The notes beneath the pieces were generated by a model. It did no database searches. It worked only from the letters and a program-made list of their open reading frames with translations, and was not told the origin of the DNA. A program made the position numbers and the translations under genes. This document shows positions 51,559 to 62,070 of a stretch of DNA of 64,000 bases, one piece after another (position 1 is the first letter of the stretch; every line of letters starts with the position of its first letter). Source of the stretch: Gallionella capsiferriformans ES-2 (GTDB lineage Bacteria; Pseudomonadota; Gammaproteobacteria; Burkholderiales; Gallionellaceae); contig NC_014394.1 in assembly GCF_000145255.1 (NCBI RefSeq), positions 2,418,001 through 2,482,000 on the forward strand, in the 5' to 3' direction.

Positions 51559-52604
51559 TTTTCATGCCCAGTCGGTTCAGCCTGAGACAACGAGCGCCCC
51601 TCATATTCACCCGTCAGCGTATTTAAAAACTTGACGATACGGTGAATTTCATCCGGCTTTAGATCTACACCCAACTGGAATTTCCCCATGATGGCGACCG
51701 CCTGTTTCAGATCGACTGCCGATGCGTCATGAAAATACGGTGCGGTCAGCGCGACATTGCGCAACGACGGCACACGAAACTCGTAACGATGTTCTTCATC
51801 CTTGGTGATATTGAAACGGCCAAAATCCACCTGTTCTATGTTGCCGCGCTGCTCAAAATAATTCTCCACCAAACCAATTTTTTCATACATGTTACCGCCC
51901 ACATTAACACCCTGATGACATGCAACACATCCTACTTCCTTGAACAATTGATAGCCGGCGATCTCTTCACCATCAAGGGAGTTTTTTTCCCCGCGCAAAT
52001 ACCGATCAAATTTAGAATTGGGTGTATAGAGGGATCGTTCGAACATCGCGATCGCATCCTTAACCGTCTCAGGTGTAATTCCTGACCGATAAATTACTTT
52101 AAAATCAGACCGATATGAGGAATCATCACTCAATACCGCGACAACCTGAGACCAGCTAGATCCCATTTCCTTGGGATGCTGAACCGGCCCGTCGATCTGA
52201 TCTTCCAAAGAGGCGGCGCGCCCGTCCCAAAACTGACGGAAGTTAAAACCACTGTTAAACACGGTCGGCACGTTGATAGCCCCCATTGCACCGCCAATGC
52301 CAAATGCGCGCGGACGTCCGTCTACGCCTCCGTGCGCCAGATCATGACAACTTGCGCATGAAATCGTGTTGTTGGCCGACAATCGCGTGTCATTGAACAG
52401 TCGTTTGCCCAACGCAACTTTATTTGGATCAAGATTGAGTGTGAGCGGCAGCGGCGTGATCGGTTCATCCACCTCACTGCTCGCAACCGGCATACGCCAG
52501 CTATCCTGAACAGGCACATGAGTTGCCGGTGAAAAGTACCAGTATGCGAAACCGACCGTCAGTATGATCGGCAGAAGATAAAAAAAACGCGGATTAAAGC
52601 GCAT
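51555..52604 (-). CDS. Di-heme cytochrome c peroxidase family protein
   Basis: A protein of about 349 residues (352 from an upstream start at 52613) of the CcpA/MauG superfamily. It has an N-terminal membrane anchor (F-Y-L-L-P-I-I-L-T-V-G-F-A-Y-W). There are two c-type heme sites, C86-A-S-C-H90 and C229-V-A-C-H233 in the longer numbering. Both hemes and the W-D-G-R-A segment typical of bacterial peroxidases are intact, so it should reduce H2O2 in the periplasm using cytochrome electrons. It overlaps the following hybrid kinase by 4 bp. Confidence 0.92.
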   Translation of the reverse strand: MRFNPRFFYLLPIILTVGFAYWYFSPATHVPVQDSWRMPVASSEVDEPITPLPLTLNLDPNKVALGKRLFNDTRLSANNTISCASCHDLAHGGVDGRPRAFGIGGAMGAINVPTVFNSGFNFRQFWDGRAASLEDQIDGPVQHPKEMGSSWSQVVAVLSDDSSYRSDFKVIYRSGITPETVKDAIAMFERSLYTPNSKFDRYLRGEKNSLDGEEIAGYQLFKEVGCVACHQGVNVGGNMYEKIGLVENYFEQRGNIEQVDFGRFNITKDEEHRYEFRVPSLRNVALTAPYFHDASAVDLKQAVAIMGKFQLGVDLKPDEIHRIVKFLNTLTGEYEGRSLSQAEPTGHEK

Positions 52605-52673
52605 AAGATACACCGTTATTTAGCCGTGACATTCATGAGGAGCGGCCAGCCGCATTACAATCAAGCCCACGGA

Positions 52674-53750
52674 TCAATACTCACCCAGATGATGTGATTC
52701 CTGTTCGGATTTGTCATCCTGAAAACGCTTGCGGATCGTCATCACGCCGTCCCAGTCAGACAAGAAGGCCTCCACACACGCCGGATCAAAATGACTGCCC
52801 ATACCCTCACGCAGTAGCGCAATCGCGCGTTCATCGTCCCAAGCTTTTTTATAGGGGCGCTCGGATGTCAGCGCATCAAAGACATCACCGACAGCACAAA
52901 TACGTGCGAATAACGGGATCGCCTCACCGATCAGTCCGCGCGGATAACCACTCCCGTCAAATTTCTCATGATGGCTTAGTGCAATTTGCGCAGCCGCCTG
53001 CAACATCTCAGACTGACTACCATTGAGAATGTCATAACCCAGGATTGAATGCCGTTTCATGATTTCAAATTCAGCGACATCCAAACGACCAGGCTTGAGC
53101 AAAATATTGTCAGGAATGCCTACTTTGCCAATATCGTGCATAGGCGCGGCCTCTAATATCATCTCCTGTTCGGCTTCAGACAAACCCAACTGCTTTGCAA
53201 TCAGTTTTGAAAAATGCGACATACGCAAAATATGCGCGCCCGTCTCAGGATCGCGCGAGTCTGCGGCCTTAGACAAGCGGATGACGGTTTCACGTTCACG
53301 AGCCAGAATGAGCGCGGTCGCTTTTTTAACCTCTTCATCCAGCCAAGCGGCACGATCTTCCAGCTTACGCTGGCTGCGGCGCAAAGACAGCATGTTGCGC
53401 GTACGCGCCATGAACTCTGCCTTATCGATAGGTTTGGTCAGAAAATCGTTGGCGCCGGCCTCTAGTGCTTGGTGGCGAACCGCAATCTGATCGTTCGCCG
53501 TCACCATCAATACAGGAATATCCGCACGCCCTTCACCTGCCCTGAATTGGCGGACAAACTCGATCCCGTCCAGTTCCGGCATCATGTAGTCGACGATCAC
53601 AAGATCGGGAACATTTTCAAGGCACCAGGCCAATCCTTCCTGCGGAATCGTAAAACCTTTGGCCACACAATCCTCAAGACGCCCGATCAAGTGCGATATC
53701 AGTGTGACATTGATAGGCGTGTCATCGACAATAATTACATTCAATTGCAT
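52674..53750 (-). CDS. Response regulator with HD-GYP domain (cyclic-di-GMP phosphodiesterase)
   Basis: A protein of about 358 residues. The receiver domain has I-I-V-D-D near the start and acceptor D54 in I-V-D-Y-M-M-P. A helical linker runs to about residue 155. The HD-GYP domain has M-H-D-I-G-K-V-G, K-R-H, S-H-H-E-K-F-D-G-S-G-Y-P and D-V-F-D-A-L. All metal-binding residues appear intact. I prefer the ATG at 53750 after AAAGG; ATGs at 53765 or 53792 would lengthen it. It lies upstream of the peroxidase and hybrid kinase genes on the same strand (60-70-bp gap). Confidence 0.92.
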   Translation of the reverse strand: MQLNVIIVDDTPINVTLISHLIGRLEDCVAKGFTIPQEGLAWCLENVPDLVIVDYMMPELDGIEFVRQFRAGEGRADIPVLMVTANDQIAVRHQALEAGANDFLTKPIDKAEFMARTRNMLSLRRSQRKLEDRAAWLDEEVKKATALILARERETVIRLSKAADSRDPETGAHILRMSHFSKLIAKQLGLSEAEQEMILEAAPMHDIGKVGIPDNILLKPGRLDVAEFEIMKRHSILGYDILNGSQSEMLQAAAQIALSHHEKFDGSGYPRGLIGEAIPLFARICAVGDVFDALTSERPYKKAWDDERAIALLREGMGSHFDPACVEAFLSDWDGVMTIRKRFQDDKSEQESHHLGEY

Positions 53751-53857
53751 TTGCTTGCCTTTCATGCACGCGAGTCCTGCCCTGACATTCAAAAATACAG
53801 ATAATACGCTTACGCATTATACGAAAAAACATATCTGAATGTGTTACACTGGGCGAA

Positions 53858-55270
53858 TTAAACACATTTCAAAATCTCTGCGATTGCGTCAGGGAGTATT
53901 GGCGGCCCGACAAAATCTCCCTGAGCCTCATGACATCCTGCATCACGCAGCCAAGCTAATTGAGCCGCTACCTCTACGCCCGTACCCACCACTTTCAAGC
54001 CCAATCCCTGACCCAGCGTGACAATGGCCTTTATAATGGCAGCATCCTCCCGCGAATGGGGTAAATTCCGGATAAAGACAGGATCGATTTTCAGTGTATC
54101 TACGGATAGATATTTCAAATAGTTCAAACAGGAATGTCCGGTGCCAAAATCTACAATGCCTATCTGAACGCCCATTTCTTTCAGTGCTTGGAGTACCCCA
54201 GCCGTCGTATCAAGGTCTTGCATCAGCAAACTTTCACTGACATGCAATTCCAGCACAGCGGCATTACGTGCCAGACCATACCTTTGCAGAACAGTCTGAA
54301 ACAGGCTGGCAAAATCGCTCTGCCGAATTTGCAATGCAGACAGATGAATCGAAACTGTCAATGAATCGAGTCCATTATTCTGCCACAGCGCAATCTGCCG
54401 GCAGACTGTATCGAGCAGCCACGCGCCGACAGGCACAATCAGTCCCAGCTTTTCTAGCTGCGGCATGAATTGACTTGGCGACAGCATGCCTTGTTCGGGA
54501 CTCTGCCAGTAAATCAACGCCTCCACTGCGCAAATACGTCCGTCGGCCAGATCACGCACAGGTGCGTAATGCACGACAAATTCACCACATTCAAGTGCGC
54601 GCTGCATCACATCTTCAAACGTCAAACCGGCGGCATCGCTCATACGGACAGAGTAATATTGCATGCTGCAAAGCCCCTCTTCTTTGGCATGGCATAACGC
54701 AATCTCAGCATGCTGCAACAAAATATCAGCATTCACACCGTCGAGCGGATAGAGCGCAATGCCGATATAGGCCTGCACGAAAACTTCTCGATCGCCAAAT
54801 TTTAACGGTGTATGAGCAAACGAGTCCGTCATGCGTGCCGAAAAATCAGCAGCGGCCTGTGCATTATCAAGATCAGGCATGATAAGCCTAAGCTCATTCT
54901 CGCCCAGATGACCAACGGTATCGCCCGCCCTTGCCTGCAGCTTTAATCGCTCAGCGACCGTGCGCAGCAGCAAAGCTGCCATGGAGTGGCCGTATTCGTC
55001 CTGAATCTGACGATAAGGCTCAAGACTGAACCTCAAAACGGCCACCATCCGCTTGTCGCGCTGCGCACGCGACATATCCTGAATGAGTCGTTCGACAAAC
55101 AATGAACGGTCAAAAATAGGGAGATGAGATAGGTGTCGGATATTTTTTTGCAGGTCACGCTGCGTCGATGCAACGCACAATTCCTGACGCAGTTCTGACA
55201 ACTGACGCTTTGCCGCCAGGATTTCGCCCTGCAACTGCTGCTTTTCCTGCAGCATCCGGTCTCCCATCAC
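53858..55270 (-). CDS. Degenerate GGDEF-EAL protein
   Basis: A 470-residue protein with a short coiled-coil start (about 1-45), a GGDEF-like domain (about 50-200) and an EAL-like domain (about 215-465). The GGDEF motif reads H-L-G-E-N-E-L, so it should not make cyclic di-GMP. The EAL motif E-A-L survives (V-E-A-L-I-Y-W), as does L-K-I-D. But D-D-F-G-T-G is V-D-F-G-T-G, the metal-site asparagine region reads S-I-H-L-S-A, E-G-V-E reads T-G-V-E, and Q-G-Y reads Q-G-D. Phosphodiesterase activity is therefore unlikely; a receptor role is inferred. It lies upstream of the HD-GYP gene on the same strand. Confidence 0.9.
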   Translation of the reverse strand: MMGDRMLQEKQQLQGEILAAKRQLSELRQELCVASTQRDLQKNIRHLSHLPIFDRSLFVERLIQDMSRAQRDKRMVAVLRFSLEPYRQIQDEYGHSMAALLLRTVAERLKLQARAGDTVGHLGENELRLIMPDLDNAQAAADFSARMTDSFAHTPLKFGDREVFVQAYIGIALYPLDGVNADILLQHAEIALCHAKEEGLCSMQYYSVRMSDAAGLTFEDVMQRALECGEFVVHYAPVRDLADGRICAVEALIYWQSPEQGMLSPSQFMPQLEKLGLIVPVGAWLLDTVCRQIALWQNNGLDSLTVSIHLSALQIRQSDFASLFQTVLQRYGLARNAAVLELHVSESLLMQDLDTTAGVLQALKEMGVQIGIVDFGTGHSCLNYLKYLSVDTLKIDPVFIRNLPHSREDAAIIKAIVTLGQGLGLKVVGTGVEVAAQLAWLRDAGCHEAQGDFVGPPILPDAIAEILKCV

Positions 55271-55331
55271 ACCCTCCTAAAATTGAAACAGGCGCTAGTC
55301 AGCCGGTTGCACTCAGACAGCGCATCTGCAA

Positions 55332-55967
55332 TCAGATCTTTGAATTTTTATGTTGAATGTACTGAATCATTGCGGGCAGGAATGACAGAAAAATCACCCC
55401 TAAGATAATCAATGTCAGGTTATTTTTAACCACCGGTATATTGCCGAAGAAAAATCCTGCCAGTGTCAAACTCCCTATCCAGCCAATACTGCCCGCCGCG
55501 CTATACAGCACGAACAGACGGTAACGCATCAGCGCGATGCCCGCTACAAAAGGCGCGAAGGTACGGATAATCGGCATAAAGCGGGCAAACAGGATGGTCT
55601 TGCCGCCATGTTTTTCATAAAAAGAATGCGTCTTGTCCAGATGCTCCCGTTTGAGCAACCGCCCCTCGAAACGCTGAAACACACGCATACCGATCAGGCG
55701 CCCCACCCAGTAGTTGGTGTTATCACCGCTAAAGGCCGCCAGCATCAAGAGTGGCATCAGCCAGTGCAACTGCAGCGCATCCAGCCCGCACAAGGCACCG
55801 GCCACAAAGAGCAGGGAGTCGCCCGGCAAAAAGGGCGCAAACACCAATCCCGTCTCAGCGAAAATAATTGCAAACAAGATAGCATAAACCCACACCCCGT
55901 AATCCTGCACCAGCGTCATCAGGTGAGTATCGAGGTGTAGGACTAGATCAATAAGGGTGGTTAACAA
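55332..55967 (-). CDS. DedA-family membrane protein
   Basis: A 211-residue protein of the DedA/SNARE-associated family, implicated in lipid (undecaprenyl or phosphatidylethanolamine) flipping and membrane homeostasis. Typical motifs are E-T-G-L-V-F-A-P-F-L-P-G-D-S-L-L near residue 36, G-D-N-T-N-Y-W-V-G-R and A-R-F-M-P-I-I-R-T-F-A-P. Four to five hydrophobic helices are predicted. The gene is in line with secF upstream of it; the 95-bp gap contains a heptamer repeat. Confidence 0.93.
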   Translation of the reverse strand: MLTTLIDLVLHLDTHLMTLVQDYGVWVYAILFAIIFAETGLVFAPFLPGDSLLFVAGALCGLDALQLHWLMPLLMLAAFSGDNTNYWVGRLIGMRVFQRFEGRLLKREHLDKTHSFYEKHGGKTILFARFMPIIRTFAPFVAGIALMRYRLFVLYSAAGSIGWIGSLTLAGFFFGNIPVVKNNLTLIILGVIFLSFLPAMIQYIQHKNSKI

Positions 55968-55993
55968 AGAAATTCCATTCTATAAAATCAGGC

Positions 55994-56058
55994 GTAAGGG
56001 AGTAGGGAGATGGGTAACTGCAGCTCAGCGGTTGTACGCTTACCCTCCCCCTTCGCAA
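55994..56058. repeat. Heptamer repeat array with inverted arm, secF-dedA gap
   Basis: GTAAGGG, AGTAGGG, AGATGGG at 55994-56014, and an inverted arm CGCTTACCCTCCCCCTTCGC at 56038-56057. It fills most of the gap between the secF stop (56063) and the DedA-family start (55967). Confidence 0.72.
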
Positions 56059-56062
56059 ATTT

Positions 56063-56995
56063 TTACGGTAGCACTTCTTCAGACTCAACCTTTTCAGGCT
56101 TGATAAAGTCTTCGCGCGACACGCCCAGCCACATCAGAATCGGACTTGCGACCAGCACTGAAGAATAAATACTGAACAGGATACCGATCGTCAGCGCCAT
56201 CGCGAAGTAATGCAGCGTCTCGCCGCCCAAAAACAGCATTGCGCCGACCATCATCTGTGTGCAGCCGTGCGTAATGATCGTGCGAGACATGGTACGTGTA
56301 ATCGCATTGTCGATGATCTCGGTGACTTCCGCACGACGCATTTTGCGGAAATTTTCGCGGATACGATCGAACACGACCACAGATTCATTCACCGAATAGC
56401 CCAGCACAGCTAATACTGCCGCCAGCACAGATAAGGAAAATTCCCACTGAAAGAAGGCAAAGAAACCCAGAATAATGACTACGTCGTGCAAGTTGGCAAT
56501 GATCGCCGACAAACCGAATTTCCACTCAAAGCGTACCCACAAATAACCCACGATACCTAAGGAAACCAGCAGCAGCGCCATTGCACCGTTTTCGATCAGA
56601 TCCCGACCTACCTGCGGGCCGACGAATTCAACGCGGCGCATTTCAACGCTGGCATCCTGACTGTGCAATGCACCCATTACCTGCTCAGAGAGTTTGGCGC
56701 CTGCCACGTTCTGCTTTAAAGGAATCTGAATCAGCACATCGTGGCTGGAACCAAAGTTCTGCACCAGCGCATCGGGCAATTTCACCCCGGCTAACTGTTC
56801 GCGCACCTTCACGAGATCAGCCGGCTGTGCGTAATGCACTTCCATCACGGTACCGCCGGTAAAATCCACACCGAAATTCAAACCGCGGGTCACAAGAAAA
56901 AGCACCGCGAACAAAAAAGTCACTAATGAGATCGCCGTGGTGTAACGGCCATAGCTCATAAACGGGATGTCACGCTTGATTTTGAAGAGTTCCAT
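56063..56995 (-). CDS. secF: Protein translocase subunit SecF
   Basis: A 310-residue integral membrane protein partnering SecD in proton-driven Sec export. It has TM1 at about 18-37, F-G-V-D-F-T-G-G-T as the SecF signature near residue 42, a periplasmic domain, and a bundle of five C-terminal helices with V-L-G-Y-S-V-N-E-S-V-V-V-F-D-R-I-R-E. It follows secD by 9 bp. Confidence 0.97.
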   Translation of the reverse strand: MELFKIKRDIPFMSYGRYTTAISLVTFLFAVLFLVTRGLNFGVDFTGGTVMEVHYAQPADLVKVREQLAGVKLPDALVQNFGSSHDVLIQIPLKQNVAGAKLSEQVMGALHSQDASVEMRRVEFVGPQVGRDLIENGAMALLLVSLGIVGYLWVRFEWKFGLSAIIANLHDVVIILGFFAFFQWEFSLSVLAAVLAVLGYSVNESVVVFDRIRENFRKMRRAEVTEIIDNAITRTMSRTIITHGCTQMMVGAMLFLGGETLHYFAMALTIGILFSIYSSVLVASPILMWLGVSREDFIKPEKVESEEVLP

Positions 56996-57004
56996 ATTTT
57001 TTCC

Positions 57005-58816
57005 TTAACCGATCGACACGCCAGTCAGGCGTGCGCGGCGACCGTAAACCAGATTCACGATGGCGCGGGACACCAGCACTGAACTAAACATCGAAGTCAG
57101 AATACCCAGACACAACACCACCGCAAAACCCTTGATCGGGCCCGAACCGAACAAGAACAATGCGATCCCTGCAATCAGATTAGTGATATTCGAGTCCACG
57201 ATGGTGGCAAACGCGTTATCGTAACCCGCATGAATCGCCGCCTGCGGCGAGATGCCATTGCGCAGTTCTTCGCGAATGCGTTCATTGATCAGTACGTTCG
57301 AATCAATCGCCATACCGAGGGTGAGCGCGATACCCGCCATACCCGGCAGAGTCAAGGTCGCCTGCATCATCGACAGCAACGCAATCAGCAGCAACAGATT
57401 CGCCGCCAGCGCCACCACTGAGATCGTGCCGAACATCAGATAGTAAGCCACCATGAACACTGCGATCAGCATAAAACCGATTTTGGTCGAGTTAAAGCCG
57501 CGCGCGATATTGTCCGCACCAAGACTCGGCCCCACAGTACGCTCTTCGACGATTTCCATCGGCGCTGCCAAGGCACCTGCACGCAGCAGCAACGCCGTGT
57601 CCTGCGCCTCTTCAGTCGTCATCCTGCCACTGATCTGCACGCGTCCGCCGCCAATTTCCTCGCGGATCACAGGCGCTGTCACGATTTCACCGCGCCCCTT
57701 CTCGAACAGAATGATCGCCATGCGCTTACCGACATTCTCGCGGGTGGCATCTTTAAATTTACGCGCGCCCACGCCGTCCAGATTGATGTGAACCGCCGCT
57801 TCATTGTTTTGATTGTCAAAGCCGGGTTGCGCATCGTTGATACGCTCACCGGTGAGCATCACCTGCTTTTTGACCAATATGCTCACGCCTTCGCGATCCT
57901 TGAACATCTCGGTGCCAAACGGTGCTACGCCTCCCGCTCCGACCTGATGTTCATCATCCACCATGCGCACTTCAAGGGTCGCAGTACGACCCAGAATATC
58001 CTTGGCTCGCGCCGTATCCTGCACGCCGGGCAACTGCACCACTACGCGGTCTGCCCCCTGCTGCTGAATCACAGGTTCTGCCACACCGAGTTCATTGACG
58101 CGGTTACGCAAGGTTAACAAATTCTGCTGCACAGCCGATTCACCGATGCGGTGCTCAGCCTCCGGCTTCAAGGTTGCCTGCAACAAAAATTCGCCGTTTA
58201 GCTCCTTGTCGACCAGAGCATAATCGGAAAATCGCTGTTTCAATTGCGCCTCGCCCTTAGCTCGTGCCGCCGCATCGCGGAATTTGACCAACAGGGTATT
58301 CCCCTCGCGACTCACGCCCGAATAGGCCACATTTTCTTCACGCAATGCGCTGCGAATATCCCCGGTTGCCGCTTCCAGCGCCTTATCCAGTGCCGCTTTC
58401 ATGTCCACTTGCAACAGAAAATGCACACCGCCGCGCAAATCGAGTCCCAGATACATCGGCAGTGCATGCATATCGGTCAGCCACTGAGGCGAGCGCGGCA
58501 GCAAATTCAATGCAACCACATAGTCCTCGCCTAACTGGGCCTTGAGCAAATCCTTGGCTTTGAGCTGCAAATCCGTATCGGCAAAACGCGCCTTGATACT
58601 GTTACCATCGAGCGCAACCATCTCGGTGTTGAGGTTACCCGCCTTGAGCGCTGCCTCGACGCGGCCTAACAGCGCAATATCGGCTTTCATACTGGCACGC
58701 AGTGGCAAAATTTGTACGGCAGGCGATTCACCAAAAAAATTCGGCAGGGTGTAAATCAGGCCGACCAGTAAAACGGCCAGAATCAGCAGATATTTCCACA
58801 GCGGGTAACGGTTCAT
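57005..58816 (-). CDS. secD: Protein translocase subunit SecD
   Basis: A 603-residue subunit. It has TM1 at about 9-25 and G-L-D-L-R-G-G-V-H-F near residue 123. A large periplasmic P1 domain follows, then six membrane helices with T-L-G-M-A-I-D-S-N-V-L-I-N-E-R-I-R-E. Its length matches E. coli SecD (615). It is in the yajC-secD-secF unit. Confidence 0.97.
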   Translation of the reverse strand: MNRYPLWKYLLILAVLLVGLIYTLPNFFGESPAVQILPLRASMKADIALLGRVEAALKAGNLNTEMVALDGNSIKARFADTDLQLKAKDLLKAQLGEDYVVALNLLPRSPQWLTDMHALPMYLGLDLRGGVHFLLQVDMKAALDKALEAATGDIRSALREENVAYSGVSREGNTLLVKFRDAAARAKGEAQLKQRFSDYALVDKELNGEFLLQATLKPEAEHRIGESAVQQNLLTLRNRVNELGVAEPVIQQQGADRVVVQLPGVQDTARAKDILGRTATLEVRMVDDEHQVGAGGVAPFGTEMFKDREGVSILVKKQVMLTGERINDAQPGFDNQNNEAAVHINLDGVGARKFKDATRENVGKRMAIILFEKGRGEIVTAPVIREEIGGGRVQISGRMTTEEAQDTALLLRAGALAAPMEIVEERTVGPSLGADNIARGFNSTKIGFMLIAVFMVAYYLMFGTISVVALAANLLLLIALLSMMQATLTLPGMAGIALTLGMAIDSNVLINERIREELRNGISPQAAIHAGYDNAFATIVDSNITNLIAGIALFLFGSGPIKGFAVVLCLGILTSMFSSVLVSRAIVNLVYGRRARLTGVSIG

Positions 58817-58858
58817 AACGACCTCAAAAGTGATACATGCAGCACGCAGGCGCGCACC

Positions 58859-59182
58859 TTACTTGATGGATTTGATAGTGCCTTTAGGCAAGACAGCCTG
58901 AATCGCCGTTTTTTGCACGGTTACTTCGAGGTTTTCCGCCAGCTCAACGCCGACATAAGCTTCGAATACTTTGGTAACACGACCCAATTCGCCGCCGATT
59001 GTGACCACTTCATCGCCGCGCTGCAACGCTTCAACCATCGCCTTATGCTCTTTGGCACGCGTCTGCTGCGGACGCAATACCAGGAAATAAAACACGGCAA
59101 CTAACGCCACCAGTGGCAAATATTCCATAAATCCGCCGGGTGCTGCGCCTGCTGCTTCTGCATATGCATTACTGATAAACAT
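58859..59182 (-). CDS. yajC: Preprotein translocase subunit YajC
   Basis: A 107-residue single-span protein that associates with SecDF. The helix at about 20-38 (Y-L-P-L-V-A-L-V-A-V-F-Y-F-L) is followed by the family motif R-P-Q-Q-T-R-A-K-E-H and G-D-E-V-V-T-I-G-G. It lies 42 bp upstream of secD and 52 bp after tgt. Confidence 0.95.
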   Translation of the reverse strand: MFISNAYAEAAGAAPGGFMEYLPLVALVAVFYFLVLRPQQTRAKEHKAMVEALQRGDEVVTIGGELGRVTKVFEAYVGVELAENLEVTVQKTAIQAVLPKGTIKSIK

Positions 59183-59234
59183 TATTTTGACTCCACAAAT
59201 AATTCAAAAGGGACGCATTCTAGCACGAAGCCTG

Positions 59235-60368
<1,134 letters not shown>

Positions 60369-60390
60369 TTACCAATATTTCAAATATTCT

Positions 60391-60462
60391 GTAAGTTGTA
60401 AGTGGAAAGTAGCAAGTAAAAGCCCGTATCCACTCACTACTTACGACTCACCACTTACCGAT
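60391..60462. repeat. Heptamer repeat array with inverted arm, queA-tgt gap
   Basis: Left arm GTAAGTT, GTAAGTG, GAAAGTA, GCAAGTA at 60391-60418; right arm ATCCACT, CACTACT, TACGACT, CACCACT, TACCGAT at 60428-60462. Read on the minus strand the right arm encodes the end of QueA (V-S-G-E-S-stop). The arms are imperfect inverted complements. Confidence 0.82.
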
Positions 60463-61478
60463 TTTTCGATCAGCATCGCATCACCATAACTGAAGAAGCG
60501 ATACTGCTGCGCCACCGCATGAAGATAAGCCGCCCGCATCTCGCTCATGCCGCCAAATGCACTCACCAGCATCAACAACGTCGATTTGGGCAGGTGAAAA
60601 TTGGTCAACAATACGTCCACCACCCGAAAACGATAGCCTGGCGTGATAAAAATCCGCGTCTCGCCAGCCCCCGATTGCAATTCACCTGACGCCGCTGCGC
60701 TCTCCAGCGCGCGCAAACTGGTGGTTCCCACCGCAACGACCCGCCCGCCTGCAGCATGCGTCTGCTCAATCGCATCCACCGTCGCTTGCGAAATCTGGTA
60801 ACACTCGCTATGCATGATGTGCTCCGACAACCATTCGGCGCGTACCGGCTGAAAGGTACCCGCCCCGACATGCAAGGTCACATAAGCAATTTTTACGCCT
60901 TTATCCTGCAAAGCTTCTAGCATCGCGTCATCAAAATGCAAGCCTGCAGTGGGCGCTGCCACCGCGCCCGATTGCCGTGCAAACACGGTTTGATAGCGCG
61001 TCTCGTCTTCTGCTTCGGCTGCGTGCGTTATATAAGGCGGTAGTGGCAGACGTCCATAACGCTCCAGCAATTCCAGCACAGGCTCTTCAGCACAAAAACG
61101 TAAATGGTAAAATTCGCCTGCGCGGCCCATCACTTCGACACTCAATTCACCCGCCAGCAACACATAACTGCCCGTTGGCGGCGATTTACTGGCGCGCACT
61201 TGTGCCAGCACCTCGTGATTGTTCAACACGCGCTCGACCATCACCTCGATCTTGCCACCGCTGCGCTTGATACCGAACAGGCGCGCACGAATCACCCGCG
61301 TATCGTTCAATACCAGCAAATCTCCCGGCGCAACCTTCTGTAATAAATCAACAAACTGACTATCTTCTAAAATACCATCGTGCACACACAACAGTCGGCT
61401 CGCACCACGTTTTTCCGGCGGATGCTGTGCAATCAAGCCGTCCGGCAAGGCAAAATCAAATTCATCGGTACGCATCAA
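60441..61478 (-). CDS. queA: S-adenosylmethionine:tRNA ribosyltransferase-isomerase
   Basis: A 345-residue enzyme that builds epoxyqueuosine on preQ1-tRNA using SAM. Family motifs: [14 protein letters not shown] near the start, [22 protein letters not shown] and [10 protein letters not shown]. The first ATG (61478) and the second one codon later are both possible. The last five codons are part of a heptamer repeat. It is the first gene of the queA-tgt-yajC-secDF unit. Confidence 0.97.
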   Translation of the reverse strand: MMRTDEFDFALPDGLIAQHPPEKRGASRLLCVHDGILEDSQFVDLLQKVAPGDLLVLNDTRVIRARLFGIKRSGGKIEVMVERVLNNHEVLAQVRASKSPPTGSYVLLAGELSVEVMGRAGEFYHLRFCAEEPVLELLERYGRLPLPPYITHAAEAEDETRYQTVFARQSGAVAAPTAGLHFDDAMLEALQDKGVKIAYVTLHVGAGTFQPVRAEWLSEHIMHSECYQISQATVDAIEQTHAAGGRVVAVGTTSLRALESAAASGELQSGAGETRIFITPGYRFRVVDVLLTNFHLPKSTLLMLVSAFGGMSEMRAAYLHAVAQQYRFFSYGDAMLIEKSVSGES

Positions 61479-61553
61479 CAGCTCATCATTTTCACAAAGG
61501 CGCGATTGTAGTTGATCTGCGAAACAGTTTCATGGATAATGCGCACCTCTCTT

Positions 61554-61640
61554 GCCGGGGTGATGGAACTGGTAGACGTGCCGGACTCAAAATCCGGTGC
61601 CTGAAAGGGCGTGGGGGTTCGATTCCCCCCCCCGGCACCA
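61554..61640 (+). tRNA. tRNA-Leu(CAA)
   Basis: An 87-nt tRNA including encoded CCA. The acceptor arm GCCGGGG pairs with CCCCGGC. The anticodon stem CCGGA/TCCGG surrounds the loop CTCAAAA, giving anticodon CAA (reads UUG). The long variable arm after it and the GGTTCGATTCC T-arm are typical of type II leucine tRNAs. Confidence 0.95.
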
Positions 61641-61648
61641 AAGAATTC

Positions 61649-61675
61649 AAGCCACTTAATTTTTTAAGTGGCTTT
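61649..61675 (+). terminator. Terminator after tRNA-Leu
   Basis: AAGCCACTTAA pairs with TTAAGTGGCTT, followed by a T-run. It begins about 10 nt after the tRNA CCA end. Confidence 0.85.
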
Positions 61676-61738
61676 TTCTTTGACTGTACTTAGGCGCCCT
61701 CTGTAAAGTACGTCCTATATTTTTGTTTGCAAATTCCC

Positions 61739-61766
61739 TTGTACAACAATGATATTCCACTATAGA
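61739..61766 (+). promoter_or_regulatory. Sigma-70-type promoter upstream of small coiled-coil gene
   Basis: TTGTAC at 61739-61744 and TATAGA at 61761-61766 with a 16-bp spacer, 52 bp before the start codon at 61819. This is a good match to -35 and -10 elements. Confidence 0.6.
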
Positions 61767-61818
61767 ATCAACGTTGTTCAAAGCAATTTCAATGATCAAT
61801 TAACCGAAGGAAATTTAA

Positions 61819-62070
61819 ATGGCAGCTCGTAGATCCAAAGAAGAAATCATCAAAGCGCTAGAAGCAAAAATCCAAAAACTGAAAGAGCAGGCTAGCGCCG
61901 ACAAGGAAGTTAAAATCACCAAACAGAGCGCCGGAATTTCAGATGCGATTGCAGCAATTGAAAATGCCGCCACGGCAAATAACATTGCGGTCGCCGATGT
62001 GATTAAGGCCATCGCCCGCATCAAGCGCACCGGCCTGAAAATTGAAGATTCAGCTCGCAAGGCCAAGTAA
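61819..62070 (+). CDS. Small basic coiled-coil protein, unknown function
   Basis: An 83-residue protein I cannot assign. Residues 1-27 are highly charged and heptad-like (S-K-E-E-I-I-K-A-L-E-A-K-I-Q-K-L-K-E-Q). The middle is alanine-rich (I-A-A-I-E-N-A-A-T-A-N-N-I-A-V-A-D-V), and the end is basic (I-K-R-T-G-L-K-I-E-D-S-A-R-K-A-K). The arrangement recalls nucleoid-associated or H-NS-like oligomerisation regions, but no DNA-binding motif is recognised. A strong GAAGGAA 9 nt before the ATG and a good promoter indicate high expression. Confidence 0.65.
   Translation: MAARRSKEEIIKALEAKIQKLKEQASADKEVKITKQSAGISDAIAAIENAATANNIAVADVIKAIARIKRTGLKIEDSARKAK

Noticed and set aside
61554..61640. Genomic-island integration at tRNA-Leu
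   Set aside because: No integrase and no direct repeat of the tRNA 3' end were seen nearby.
61427..61693. 88-codon ORF
   Set aside because: It runs through tRNA-Leu and its terminator and has no protein-like features.
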